This document shows positions 43,282 through 52,349 of a DNA stretch of 64,000 bases, one piece after another (the stretch's first letter is position 1; each line of letters begins with the position of its first letter). Below the pieces are notes generated by a model. The model saw only the letters and a list, made by a program, of their open reading frames with translations. It was not told the origin of the DNA and searched no databases. The stretch is from UBA2589 sp038120095 (lineage in GTDB: Bacteria; Gemmatimonadota; Gemmatimonadetes; Longimicrobiales; Gaopeijiaceae): NCBI GenBank assembly GCA_038120095.1, contig JAYOKZ010000010.1, positions 1 to 64,000 of the forward strand. Reading direction: 5' to 3'. The position numbers were made by a program, and so were the translations under genes.

Positions 43282-45437
43282 GGGCTGTCTCGACGGCGGT
43301 CTGCGCGTCGTTGCTGCTCCTGGCCCTCCCGGGGACCCTTCTGGCTCAGCAGGCGGTCGCCCACGCCATCGAGACACCGCCGGTCGTCGATGGCGTTCTG
43401 GATGAGGCGTTCTGGACGACCATCGAGCCTGTCACCGGCTTCCTGCAGCGCGAGCCGGTCGATGGAGCTCCGGCGACCGAACGCACCGAGGTCAGGATCG
43501 CCTTCACTCCGACGGCACTGTACTTCGGAATGTCCATGTTCGACTCGGACCCTGACGGAATCCTGGGGAACATCCTCCAGCGGGGTGGATGGATCGACAA
43601 GGACGACAACATCAGGATCGCGATCGACACGTACGACGATGACCGGAACGCGTACATGTTCGAGGTGGGTTCTCTGGGAGCTCAGGATGACGCGCTGATC
43701 TCCGATGAGGCGAGCGAGGACTGGAATTGGGACGGGGTGTACACGTCGGAAGCCCGAGTCACCGATGACGGGTGGTTCCTCGAGATCGAAATCCCGTTCA
43801 CGACGATCCGGTTCGATGAGTCGGAAGCACCCCGAATGGGCATCGCCTTCTACCGTTCGATCCGGCGCAAGAACGAACAGGTCTACTGGCCTCACATCGG
43901 TCAGGAGTACCGGACCGGGATCCGTCAGGTGTCCCGCTATGCGCCGCTCGTCGGACTGCGGAATCTGAGGAAGGGCCGCCATATCGAAGTGAAGCCGTAC
44001 GCGATCGCCGGCATCGCGCGTGCGGGAACGGATCCCGTCGAGCGCGACGCTGACGCGGGACTCGACGTCAAGGCGTCCATCACATCGAACTTCACCCTCG
44101 ACCTCACGTACAACACGGATTTCGCTCAGGTCGAAGCCGACAACGTTCAGGTCAATCTGACCCGCTTCAACCTTTTCTTCCCCGAAAAGCGCGAGTTCTT
44201 CCTCGAGCGCGCAGGACTCTTCCAGTTTGGCGCTCTTCGAGAGTCGGAGGTGTTCTTCACACGACGCGTCGGGCTCGATGCAGACATCGTCGCAGCCGGC
44301 CGACTTACGGGACAGACGGGACCCCTGTCCATCGGAGCCATGAGCCTCCGGACGGATCCCGGGGCCGACGGCGGCGCTTCGGGAACTCCTGATCCCACAC
44401 CCGCCGCGTGGAACAACATCGTACGGGTGAGGGGGGATCTCCCGGGTCGTACGACGCTCGGCGGGATCGTGACGGCGAAAGAGACGGATCTGGGCTACAA
44501 CCGTGTCGCAGGTGCCGACCTCGTAAGCCGTTTCTGGAGCAGCAGCTCGCTCTTCCTGTGGGGAGCAAACGTGTGGGACGCGGATCACTCGGCGGTCGAT
44601 GGAAGCTCGTTCGCCGGCCAGGCCGAACTGATCCTCCAGAACGACCGGTACATCTTCGAACTCACTCGAACACACATCGGGGAGGCATTCGCTCCATCGC
44701 TCGGATTCGTCCGGAGGCCCAATCAGAAGCGCTGGGGAGGCCAGCTGGGCGCACGTCCCCGTTTTGAGCAGAATCCATGGGCGCGTCAGCTCTCGGTCGT
44801 ACTCGGCGCCAACTGGATCGATGGAATCGACGGAGACAAGCAATCACACCTGCTTCGACTGGCGAACCGCCTCGACTTCCAATCCGGTGACAACGCGAGC
44901 CTGAATGTGTCGGAGCGTTTCGAACGCCTGAGCGAGCCGGCTGCGATCAACGGGCGCGTTCTTCCTGTCGGTGATTACACCTTTCGAGACATCCAGATCG
45001 CGTTCAATCCGAATAGGGCTCGAGGCTTTGGACTGAACGGTATCGCATCCGTTGGAGACTTCTGGAGCGGTACGCGAACGGAGATCGGCGGTGGTTTCGT
45101 CTGGATCGTGAACAAGCATCTCACCGTCGACACCGATGCTCGATGGAACGACGTCTCACTGCCCGTCATCGACGGGGACTTTTCCACGACCCTCGTAAGC
45201 ACGCGGCTGGAGGCGGCTCTCAACCGGCAACTCTTCGCGTACGCCCTGGTCCAGTGGGACGACGTGTCCCACGAGTTCCAGGCCAACGTCCGGGTGAATT
45301 GGATTCACACGCCCGGTAGTGATCTCTTTCTCGTGTTCGATACCGGCTACCTTACCGGTCCTCTCACCGATCCGAGAGACCCCCGCTGGTTGCGAAAGAC
45401 CGGTGTCGTCAAGCTGACCTATCTGAAAGCATTCTGA
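43278..45437 (+). CDS. DUF5916/CBM9-like outer-membrane protein
   Basis: A 719-residue secreted protein. A signal peptide ends near LLAQQ (residue about 24). Residues 30-200 look like a CBM9-type carbohydrate-binding sandwich with VDGVLDEAFW (about 37-46). The larger C-terminal part, DUF5916, is rich in alternating strands with FFLERAGLFQFG (near residue 308) and ends in VKLTYLKAF, as for a beta-barrel. The family is common in Bacteroidota and Gemmatimonadota and of unknown substrate. The ATG overlaps the stop of the MshEN-receiver gene. Confidence 0.88.
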   Translation: MRAVSTAVCASLLLLALPGTLLAQQAVAHAIETPPVVDGVLDEAFWTTIEPVTGFLQREPVDGAPATERTEVRIAFTPTALYFGMSMFDSDPDGILGNILQRGGWIDKDDNIRIAIDTYDDDRNAYMFEVGSLGAQDDALISDEASEDWNWDGVYTSEARVTDDGWFLEIEIPFTTIRFDESEAPRMGIAFYRSIRRKNEQVYWPHIGQEYRTGIRQVSRYAPLVGLRNLRKGRHIEVKPYAIAGIARAGTDPVERDADAGLDVKASITSNFTLDLTYNTDFAQVEADNVQVNLTRFNLFFPEKREFFLERAGLFQFGALRESEVFFTRRVGLDADIVAAGRLTGQTGPLSIGAMSLRTDPGADGGASGTPDPTPAAWNNIVRVRGDLPGRTTLGGIVTAKETDLGYNRVAGADLVSRFWSSSSLFLWGANVWDADHSAVDGSSFAGQAELILQNDRYIFELTRTHIGEAFAPSLGFVRRPNQKRWGGQLGARPRFEQNPWARQLSVVLGANWIDGIDGDKQSHLLRLANRLDFQSGDNASLNVSERFERLSEPAAINGRVLPVGDYTFRDIQIAFNPNRARGFGLNGIASVGDFWSGTRTEIGGGFVWIVNKHLTVDTDARWNDVSLPVIDGDFSTTLVSTRLEAALNRQLFAYALVQWDDVSHEFQANVRVNWIHTPGSDLFLVFDTGYLTGPLTDPRDPRWLRKTGVVKLTYLKAF

Positions 45438-45525
45438 GTCGGCCCGACACCTCGCCGACATCGAACTCGTAGAGTTGGCCGGGACCGACTAACGTTTGGT
45501 GCTCGTTCGCGATCCAAGTCCTGCC

Positions 45526-47430
45526 ATGAGCGACTCTCCTTCACCGACCGAATTCGGACAGTTCTTCGCCGAGATGCGTCGACGTCAGGTCGTGCGCTTC
45601 GCGTTCGGGTATGCGGCGGCGGCCTTCGTGGTTCTGCAGCTTGCCGAGATCGTATTTCCCGCCTTCGGCCTGGGTGAGGGAGCGCTGCGACTCCTGGTCG
45701 TCGCCACCGGGCTGGGATTTCCCCCGGCCCTCGTTCTGGCATGGATGTACGACCTGACTCAGGAGGGCATACGACGCACGGACGGGGCAACGGCTGGCCC
45801 ACTCCTTCCCCGGATCGCACTCGGAGCCCTGTTGATCGCGACCCTGAGCGTCGCGGGCGCGCTTGGACTGTACCTGGAGCGTCAGGGTGTCTTTGAGTCA
45901 CCGGTCACTCAACTGGACGACGTGCTCCCCACGATTCAACTCGCCGCGTACGACCCCGAAGCCCCGATCCACTCGATCGCCGTACTCCCTCTGGAAGACT
46001 ACTCGGAGGCTCAGAATCAGGCGTACTTCACTTCCAGCATGCAGGAAGAGCTGATCGCCAACCTGAGCAACCTGGTCGACATGCGCGTCGTGTCGAGAAC
46101 CAGCGCCCGGCAGTTCGCAGGCAGCACTGCGACTATGCCCGAGATCGGTCGGATCCTCGACGCGGATATGGTGATCGAAGGCTCCGTCAGCCGGACTGCG
46201 GCACGCACACGCGTGACACTCCAGCTGATCCATGCGCCGAGTGACACACACATCGAAACGCTCCAGTGGGACCGGCAGGACGTGGAGGACGTGCTGGCCT
46301 TCCAGACCGAGATCGCACGAGACGTCGTTCGGCAGGTATCAAGGCAACAAGATGAAGCCCCCCCCGTCCGGACCGCAGGCACCATGGTCCAGCCTGAAGC
46401 ACAGGATGCCTATCTCCGCGGTCGCTACGAGTTCGATCGTGGCACGGCGGACGGGCTCCGCCGGGCGAGCGAGTACTTCGCGAGTGCGCTCTCGATCGAT
46501 CCGGACTTCGCCCCCGCGATGGCCGGCGTGGCAGGTGCCCGATTCCTGATTGAACTCGAGCAGGACACGCTTTCCACCCAAAACATCGTCGAGGCCCGTG
46601 ACGTCGCCCTCGAAGCTTTGCAGCTCGATTCATCGTCGATGGAAGTTCGCGAGGTCGTGTCCCTCATCGAACAGGCGCTCCCATCCCTGATCGGCGTCGG
46701 CGCGATCCCCCCGGAGCCCAAAGCCCCGCCGACTCTGAGTCGCACATTCAGCATGAACGGGGGTCGCGACACATTCATCGTCGATCAACCGGTGCGGGAT
46801 TCCGCGTGGATCTCCGTCCGAACCAGCCTCGGTGAGCGGATTGCAAGTCGCATGCGTCACCGCGAGAGCGTCGGCGGGTCCAGTGCGTCGGACCAGGCCC
46901 TGAGAGAGGCTCGCCGCCACGCCCTGACAGGGCAGTTCGGAGATGCAATCGAGAAGCTCGAGCGTCTCGTCTCGGATGACCCCGCGCAGAGTGAGGCATG
47001 GGAACTCCTGTCTCGCCTGCACGTCTCGACCGGCGAACTGCGATCGGGGGTGGAGACACTCGACGACTGGCGTACGGCCGGGGCGGCGGGGGCTCCATCC
47101 CGGGATGACCTTTCCGAGCTGATCGCGTTCATACGTCAGGAGGGTTCGTCAGGATACTGGCGGTGGCAGCTCGCTCGACTCGAAGCCCGCATGGCCCGGA
47201 ACGAGCACGTGCCGCTCGTGGAGGTTGCGACGGCGCACGCAGGGATCGGCGATGGGGACAAGGCCGTCGAGTACCTGATCGCCGCGATCCGCGACGGCGA
47301 GCCAGGGCTGTTCACGGTGCGCTCGAACCCCGTGTGGGACTCACTGCGAACCGACCCCCGACTGCGCGAAATCAGTCGCCAGTCACGATCCCTTCGACCG
47401 ATCTACGGGCGCGGCCCGACCGGTGCCTGA
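45526..47430 (+). CDS. Membrane-anchored FlgO-like/TPR protein
   Basis: A 634-residue protein starting at ATG 45526. A short N-terminal region (EMRRRQVVRFAFGYAAAAF) leads into about three transmembrane helices (residues 25-120). Residues about 150-270 form a FlgO/TolB-N-like domain (SIAVLPLEDYSEAQNQAYF, LDADMVIEGSVS, QLIHAPSDTHIE). The rest contains TPR-like helices (ALTGQFGDAIEKLERLVS). This layout is often attached to serine/threonine kinases or winged-helix domains; here no catalytic domain is seen. Its tail overlaps the convergent asparaginase-like gene by 28 nt. Confidence 0.85.
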   Translation: MSDSPSPTEFGQFFAEMRRRQVVRFAFGYAAAAFVVLQLAEIVFPAFGLGEGALRLLVVATGLGFPPALVLAWMYDLTQEGIRRTDGATAGPLLPRIALGALLIATLSVAGALGLYLERQGVFESPVTQLDDVLPTIQLAAYDPEAPIHSIAVLPLEDYSEAQNQAYFTSSMQEELIANLSNLVDMRVVSRTSARQFAGSTATMPEIGRILDADMVIEGSVSRTAARTRVTLQLIHAPSDTHIETLQWDRQDVEDVLAFQTEIARDVVRQVSRQQDEAPPVRTAGTMVQPEAQDAYLRGRYEFDRGTADGLRRASEYFASALSIDPDFAPAMAGVAGARFLIELEQDTLSTQNIVEARDVALEALQLDSSSMEVREVVSLIEQALPSLIGVGAIPPEPKAPPTLSRTFSMNGGRDTFIVDQPVRDSAWISVRTSLGERIASRMRHRESVGGSSASDQALREARRHALTGQFGDAIEKLERLVSDDPAQSEAWELLSRLHVSTGELRSGVETLDDWRTAGAAGAPSRDDLSELIAFIRQEGSSGYWRWQLARLEARMARNEHVPLVEVATAHAGIGDGDKAVEYLIAAIRDGEPGLFTVRSNPVWDSLRTDPRLREISRQSRSLRPIYGRGPTGA

Positions 47431-47939
47431 AGAATCGGTTCGTCAGGTTCGATCGCCTCGAACACCCCGGTCTGCAGGTTCTTTCGGACATTGTTCCACG
47501 GGAAGACACGGCCGTTCATGGTGATGTAGACTCCGCAGGGAAGCACCTGCACCGCGGTGAGCGCACCCCCGAGGTTGAAGAGGCCGTCCGACGATCCGAA
47601 GGCGATCGGGATCATTGCGCCCGTGAGCACGATCGTCTTGTCCGTCACCCGCTCCGCGAGCGCCCGTGCCGTGTCGACCATCGTGTCCGTACCGTGTGTG
47701 ATCACGATGTACTGCTCGGGCACCTCTCTGCAGTTGCTCGCGATCAGCTCCCGGTCGGCATCCGTCATTTCCAGGGAATCGACCATCATCAGGGTTCGAA
47801 CACGGACATCGACCTGGGATCGCGCCATGGTCAGCATGTCCGGCAGGTGAGTGTCACGGAAGTCCAGTGTCCCGCGGATCTCGTCGTACTCCTTGTCGAA
47901 CGTCCCACCCGTGACGAGAAGGCAAACGGCACCGTTCAC
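47403..47939 (-). CDS. Single-domain asparaginase-like protein
   Basis: A 178-residue protein matching only the N-terminal domain of L-asparaginase I/II. Motifs are LLVTGGTFDKEYD (residues 7-19, catalytic Thr near 13) and the second catalytic loop THGTDTM (81-87). LTGAMIP is also present. The usual enzyme has about 330 residues with a second domain completing the active site, and no such part follows. Similar short proteins are known as 'asparaginase domain-containing'. It is last in an operon with a radical SAM protein and a phosphoesterase (19-nt gap). Confidence 0.85.
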   Translation of the reverse strand: MNGAVCLLVTGGTFDKEYDEIRGTLDFRDTHLPDMLTMARSQVDVRVRTLMMVDSLEMTDADRELIASNCREVPEQYIVITHGTDTMVDTARALAERVTDKTIVLTGAMIPIAFGSSDGLFNLGGALTAVQVLPCGVYITMNGRVFPWNNVRKNLQTGVFEAIEPDEPILQAPVGPRP

Positions 47940-47958
47940 GGCCCACCTCGCTCGAACG

Positions 47959-48774
47959 CTAGAAGCGGCCGGCAGCTCGTTCTTTCCCGGGAAGGATCTC
48001 GAGGCACGTGGTCCACCACCCTGTCAGGATCGTTTCGACGAATTCCTCCGGAAGGTCTTCATCGCGCATCTCTCTCGCCAGAGCTTCGTGATCATACCGA
48101 ACAGGTACGAACTCGACGCACAGCTCGCTGCCCGTCGCCTCGAGCAGTCCATACCAGACGTCGGTTCTCCCATCGTTCGCTGGACGACCGAGGGCGCCGA
48201 CATTCACGTAGGCCCGGCGCTCACCCCATGTGCGTGCCCACGGAATTCCGGTATGGGTCCCGACAATCACGTCTGCGCCATGGTCGGCCGCCAGCTTGTC
48301 GAGAAAGTGTGTCGGGGTTGCAGACTCCCACAGGAACTCGTTCGTCTGACGAGGGCTCCCATGACATGCAAGGACGTCGAGGTTCCCCAAGCGAAAACGG
48401 ATCTCCTGGGGGAACGTCGCCATCCATCTCCGGTTGCTCTCCGAGGTGTTCTGGAGCGTGTACCGATATGAGAGTCGCGCGTAGTGATTGTCTCGAGGAT
48501 CCGTGTAGCCGCACTGGCAATCCTCGAGCCCACGAGCGATCGAGTCGTCATAATTCCCCCGCACGACCGGAATTCCGGACCCCTGCAGAATGGGAAAGAC
48601 CTTGTCAGGGTTCGGGCCGAACGCACCGAGATCCCCCAGGCAAATGGCCGCATCTGCACCCCGTGCCCGAGCGTCTTCGATCGCCGCCGAAAGTGCGAGG
48701 TGATTCGAGTAGATACCGCCGAACGCGGCAACCCTCGAATACGAACCACCCGGTTCGACCCCGACGACCGTCAT
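47959..48774 (-). CDS. Calcineurin-like metallophosphoesterase
   Basis: A 271-residue calcineurin-fold phosphoesterase (MPE superfamily). Visible blocks are the first strand RVAAFGGIYSNH (with an altered DxH motif), CLGDLGAFGPNPDK (GDxxG), VVRGNYDDSI (GNxD type), CHGSPRQTNE and GTHTGIPW, which supply the two-metal site. The ATG at 48774 is used; the frame is open to 48873 and could add 33 residues overlapping the radical SAM gene. The middle of a three-gene operon. Related enzymes cut cyclic nucleotides or diadenosine polyphosphates. Confidence 0.85.
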   Translation of the reverse strand: MTVVGVEPGGSYSRVAAFGGIYSNHLALSAAIEDARARGADAAICLGDLGAFGPNPDKVFPILQGSGIPVVRGNYDDSIARGLEDCQCGYTDPRDNHYARLSYRYTLQNTSESNRRWMATFPQEIRFRLGNLDVLACHGSPRQTNEFLWESATPTHFLDKLAADHGADVIVGTHTGIPWARTWGERRAYVNVGALGRPANDGRTDVWYGLLEATGSELCVEFVPVRYDHEALAREMRDEDLPEEFVETILTGWWTTCLEILPGKERAAGRF

Positions 48775-48823
48775 CGGAACGGCACACCCGTCGAAACGGG
48801 CCAGGGTGCCCTGGCAGAAGGCC

Positions 48824-49777
48824 TCACCAGGACTCCGCAGCGAAGCCCGGCATATTCGAGCAGACGGCTCCATTCACCCAGCACGTGAAACAGGCCTGTT
48901 CAGCGAGCACGGCCGGAACCCGAACTGCTTCGTCGAGCGTATCCGCGAGACGACCGGATTGATAATCCAGAAGAATGGGGCAGGCCCAGACTCCGGAAGT
49001 CGTGACGAGACGTGCACCGGAGCACAGCAGGAGGTCCGCCGGGTAGTCGACCATCATCTCGGACGTCACACGTTCGAATTCGGTGTATCCCCGGTCGCGC
49101 GCAGCCTCCGCACCGATACGTAGTGGCGGCAGGATCTTCAGGCGAGCGCGTCCGTATCCGACGTCCGCCAGGAGTGATCGAAAGTGACCGAGAACGCGAT
49201 CCGTATCCGCATCAGGCCACGTCTGCATGGTCGTGACAATGGGAAGGAACCCCGCTGATGCGAGTCTGCCCACGGCATCGATCGCGCGATCGAACGACCC
49301 CTTCCCACGTATGGCATCGTTCATCTCCGGCGTGACGCCATCGATGCTCACTCGGAGTTCGAGCGTGTATGACGAATCCGCCGCCATCCGCGCCAGCGCA
49401 TCGACGGTCCGCTCAGGGAGTACCGTCGCGTTTGTGAGCACTGTCGTCGGTCCGAGGTCGAGCGCATCCCCCAGAATTCCGAGAATGTCTCGATTCATGA
49501 ACGGCTCACCCCCCGTGAAGTAGTACTCCTTCACACCCAGGTGCACGGAGGTGTCGAGCGCCTCCCGCACCTCCTCGCGAGACATGAACCAGAACTGGTG
49601 GTTGTCCGGGCCGCACGAGATGAAGCAGTGGCTGCATCGGAGGTTGCATACCGTCCCCGCGACCTGAAACCACAGCTGGTCCAGTGCAGACAGTGCGACC
49701 GTCGGCGCATCGCTCCGACGGGAACCGGGAGCGAGCGCGGCCGAAGCTGTCGCCGTGTGTGGGGTTTGAATGCCCAT
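48824..49777 (-). CDS. Radical SAM protein with SPASM-like Cys tail
   Basis: A 317-residue radical S-adenosylmethionine enzyme. The 4Fe-4S cluster motif is C44-N-L-R-C48-S-H-C51, followed by ISCGPDN. The SAM-binding EYYFTGGEPF and a TIM-barrel core to about residue 200 are present. The C-terminus carries additional cysteines (LLLCSG, WACPILLD, CFTCWVNGAVC) that fit an auxiliary-cluster (SPASM/twitch) domain. Such enzymes modify peptides, sugars or cofactors. It is first in an operon with a metallophosphoesterase and an asparaginase-like protein; no precursor peptide is evident. Confidence 0.88.
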   Translation of the reverse strand: MGIQTPHTATASAALAPGSRRSDAPTVALSALDQLWFQVAGTVCNLRCSHCFISCGPDNHQFWFMSREEVREALDTSVHLGVKEYYFTGGEPFMNRDILGILGDALDLGPTTVLTNATVLPERTVDALARMAADSSYTLELRVSIDGVTPEMNDAIRGKGSFDRAIDAVGRLASAGFLPIVTTMQTWPDADTDRVLGHFRSLLADVGYGRARLKILPPLRIGAEAARDRGYTEFERVTSEMMVDYPADLLLCSGARLVTTSGVWACPILLDYQSGRLADTLDEAVRVPAVLAEQACFTCWVNGAVCSNMPGFAAESW

Positions 49778-49892
49778 CGTGTCCGGGTCAGGGTTGAGGT
49801 CGGATGGTAACGCCGTCCATGTGATCGCGGCGAGACGGGGCTGCTTGCGCTACAATGCCTCCGCCGAAGCGAACCATCCCGAGTGAGCCACC

Positions 49893-51260
49893 ATGTCGTT
49901 CGTTGCCGTCGATCCCGCCAACGGAGAGCGGATTGCAGACGTCCCTTTCGAGTCTGCCGCCGCAGTGGAGCGCAAGGTCGCGGCAGCCCATGAAGCATAT
50001 CTGGAGTGGCGCCTGAAGCCCGTGGAAGAGCGGGTCAGACCCCTCGTAGCGGTCGGCAGACTCCTTCGCACCAGAAGCGAGGAGTACGGCCTGCTGATGA
50101 CCCGGGAGATGGGCAAGCCCATCCGCCAGGCGGTAGCCGAAGCCGAAAAATGTGCATGGGTTTGCGACTACTACGCGGAGCAGGCTCCCCGTCTCCTCGA
50201 ACCCGTCGACGCACCGACAGACGGGACGGCCAGCTACTGGACCTACCGTCCTCTGGGCATCGTCCTCGGCATCATGCCGTGGAATTTTCCCTTCTGGCAG
50301 GTCATCCGCTTCGCCACGCCGGCTCTCACTGCCGGGAACGCCGCGCTGCTCAAACACGCGCCGAGTGTCCCCGGATGCGCGACAGCTCTCGAGCAGCTCT
50401 TCCGCGATGCGGGATATCCCGAGGGTCTGTTCGCCAACCTCTTCGCGGACGTGGATCTCACGGGCGACCTCATCGATGACGCTCGAATCCGCGCCGTCAG
50501 TCTGACCGGCAGCGTCCGCGCCGGGAAATTGGTCGCGGCTCGAGCCGGTGCCGCAATCAAGCCGTGCGTGCTCGAACTCGGCGGCAGTGACCCCTCGATC
50601 ATCCTGGCCGACGCCGATCTCGATGCGGCAGCCGCCAGCTGCGCCATGGGTCGCCTGATCAACTCCGGGCAGAGCTGCGTGGCAGCCAAGCGCTTCGTCG
50701 TCGTCGAGTCGGTACGGGATGAATTCGAACGCAAGCTGACTGCCGCCATGGAAGCCTGGGTTGTGGGTGACCCCCGCGACCCGGACACCGCAGTCGGCCC
50801 GATGGCACGTGAGGACCTGCGCGATGCACTCCACGATCAGGTCCTCCGTTCGATTCGCGCGGGGGCTCGGGTGGTGATGGGCGGTGAACTTCCCGATCGC
50901 CCCGGCGCGTGGTATCCCACGACGATCCTGTCCGACGTCGAGCCCGGGATGGCGGCGTACTCCGAGGAGCTCTTCGGCCCGGTCGCGACCATCATTTCCG
51001 CAAAAGACGATCAGGATGCGATCCGGATTGCGAACGACACTGCGTTCGGCCTCGGCGCCTCGATCTACACCGGTGACCCCGCACGAGGCGAACGGATTGC
51101 GGCAGACCTCCTCGACGCAGGCAACTGCTTCGTGAACGGGATCGTGAAATCCGACCCGCGACTACCGTTCGGCGGCACGAAAGAGAGTGGATACGGCCGG
51201 GAACTCAGCCCCCTCGGCATCCTCGAGTTCACGAACGCCAAGACGGTCTGGGTAAAGTAG
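49893..51260 (+). CDS. NAD(P)-dependent aldehyde dehydrogenase (succinate-semialdehyde type)
   Basis: A 455-residue aldehyde dehydrogenase. The catalytic cysteine lies in NSGQSCVAAKRF and the general base Glu in VLELGGSDPSI. NAD-site motifs GIMPWNFPFWQ and LTGSVRAG are also present. Length and sequence resemble GabD/YneI-type succinate-semialdehyde dehydrogenases, a short-form group. There is no targeting signal. The gene is divergent from the radical SAM operon, with a TACAAT -10-like box at 49851-49856. Confidence 0.92.
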   Translation: MSFVAVDPANGERIADVPFESAAAVERKVAAAHEAYLEWRLKPVEERVRPLVAVGRLLRTRSEEYGLLMTREMGKPIRQAVAEAEKCAWVCDYYAEQAPRLLEPVDAPTDGTASYWTYRPLGIVLGIMPWNFPFWQVIRFATPALTAGNAALLKHAPSVPGCATALEQLFRDAGYPEGLFANLFADVDLTGDLIDDARIRAVSLTGSVRAGKLVAARAGAAIKPCVLELGGSDPSIILADADLDAAAASCAMGRLINSGQSCVAAKRFVVVESVRDEFERKLTAAMEAWVVGDPRDPDTAVGPMAREDLRDALHDQVLRSIRAGARVVMGGELPDRPGAWYPTTILSDVEPGMAAYSEELFGPVATIISAKDDQDAIRIANDTAFGLGASIYTGDPARGERIAADLLDAGNCFVNGIVKSDPRLPFGGTKESGYGRELSPLGILEFTNAKTVWVK

Positions 51261-51270
51261 GAAGCTTCAG

Positions 51271-52248
51271 CTACTCGAAGCTTCCCGGGACCGCTTCGTA
51301 CATTTTCGCCGCCATGGTGTCCGCGTCCACCATGCTGTCCAGGTCGAGATCGAAGTCGGGAATCGAGGGTGCGTGGAGCTTGTCCACCAGCTCCTGAACC
51401 TCTCGGGCGGAGAGGCCCGCACGCTTCATCTCCTCGACACTGAGAGCGCTGCCGCTCCTCGCCCGAATGCCCTCGTCGTCGCCCTCGACGATCCCGGAAA
51501 GCAATTCACGTTCGATCCGTGTGAGCGGTTCCGAGCCGAGGTCATAATCGACCCATGCCTCGTACGAGAGTGGCGCGACACGCTTCACCATGCCAGCGAT
51601 GACCCGGCCGAACTGCTGGATCTCCCACTGCGCACGAGGATCGACCCGAAGCGAGAGAAAATGCAGGAGGTTGTGAAGGTCGATTTTCCAGTACCACTGC
51701 GTGTACATCGAGACCGGCAGATCGATGCGGGCGAGCTCTCTGGCGACGTCCTCCTCGAGCATCCATGAGTACGCGCTGCCCGCCCCCGCTCGAAGTTCCT
51801 CCCAACGACGCACCGCTTCCTGGTAGACCTCCGGCGGAGCCCCCCCTTCCCGACCCTGATTGTTCGAGCGGCTCTGCAACTCGAACTGCTCCTGCCGTGG
51901 TGTATAGAAGAGAAGCGGCATGAGCGAATAGCGCGCCGAAAGCTCGTTGACCGAGGCGGTCCGATGCCGGATCCACTGGCGTGCCACGAACATCGGCATC
52001 GCGCAGTGGAACTTGAATTCGACCATTTCGGACGGCGTAGTGTGTCGGTGACGCCGCAGGTATCGGACCAGCCCTCTTGTCTGGGAGACCTTTCGAGTTC
52101 CGAAGCCGTAGCTGACGCGTGCGGCGCGCTCGACGTCCTCGTCCGAGCCCATGTAGTCGACGAGCGAGACGAAGCCGTGGTCGAGAACCGGAAAATACCC
52201 CCCCAGAATTTCTTCCGCGGCGGGGATCGTGGGACGCTTGGTATCCAT
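51271..52248 (-). CDS. thyX: Flavin-dependent thymidylate synthase ThyX
   Basis: A 325-residue ThyX, making dTMP from dUMP with methylene-tetrahydrofolate and FAD. The ThyX motif RHRTASVNELSARYS (residues 94-108) is complete. It converts the folate cofactor to tetrahydrofolate directly, so dihydrofolate reductase is not essential with this enzyme. The ATG at 52248 is the first after the frame's non-conserved extension. No thyA is in the window. It is on the same strand as the AhpD-like selenoprotein gene, 101 nt downstream of it. Confidence 0.97.
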   Translation of the reverse strand: MDTKRPTIPAAEEILGGYFPVLDHGFVSLVDYMGSDEDVERAARVSYGFGTRKVSQTRGLVRYLRRHRHTTPSEMVEFKFHCAMPMFVARQWIRHRTASVNELSARYSLMPLLFYTPRQEQFELQSRSNNQGREGGAPPEVYQEAVRRWEELRAGAGSAYSWMLEEDVARELARIDLPVSMYTQWYWKIDLHNLLHFLSLRVDPRAQWEIQQFGRVIAGMVKRVAPLSYEAWVDYDLGSEPLTRIERELLSGIVEGDDEGIRARSGSALSVEEMKRAGLSAREVQELVDKLHAPSIPDFDLDLDSMVDADTMAAKMYEAVPGSFE

Positions 52249-52349
52249 GCGGTCGCTTCTCGAGAAGGCCCGATTTGAGCGAAAGGTCGAAGAACGTGTG
52301 AATATAGCTCCCGGCACCACCCCCGCTGCCGCCGCACCGACCGGAGGGG

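Noticed and set aside
43203..44843. 546-codon minus-strand open frame opposite DUF5916
   Set aside because: Arg/Asp/Val-rich composition without domains; the opposite strand has a full signal peptide and CBM9/DUF5916 features.
47163..48962. 599-codon plus-strand open frame across three minus-strand genes
   Set aside because: Very Arg/Pro/Ser/His-rich and crosses several well-supported genes.
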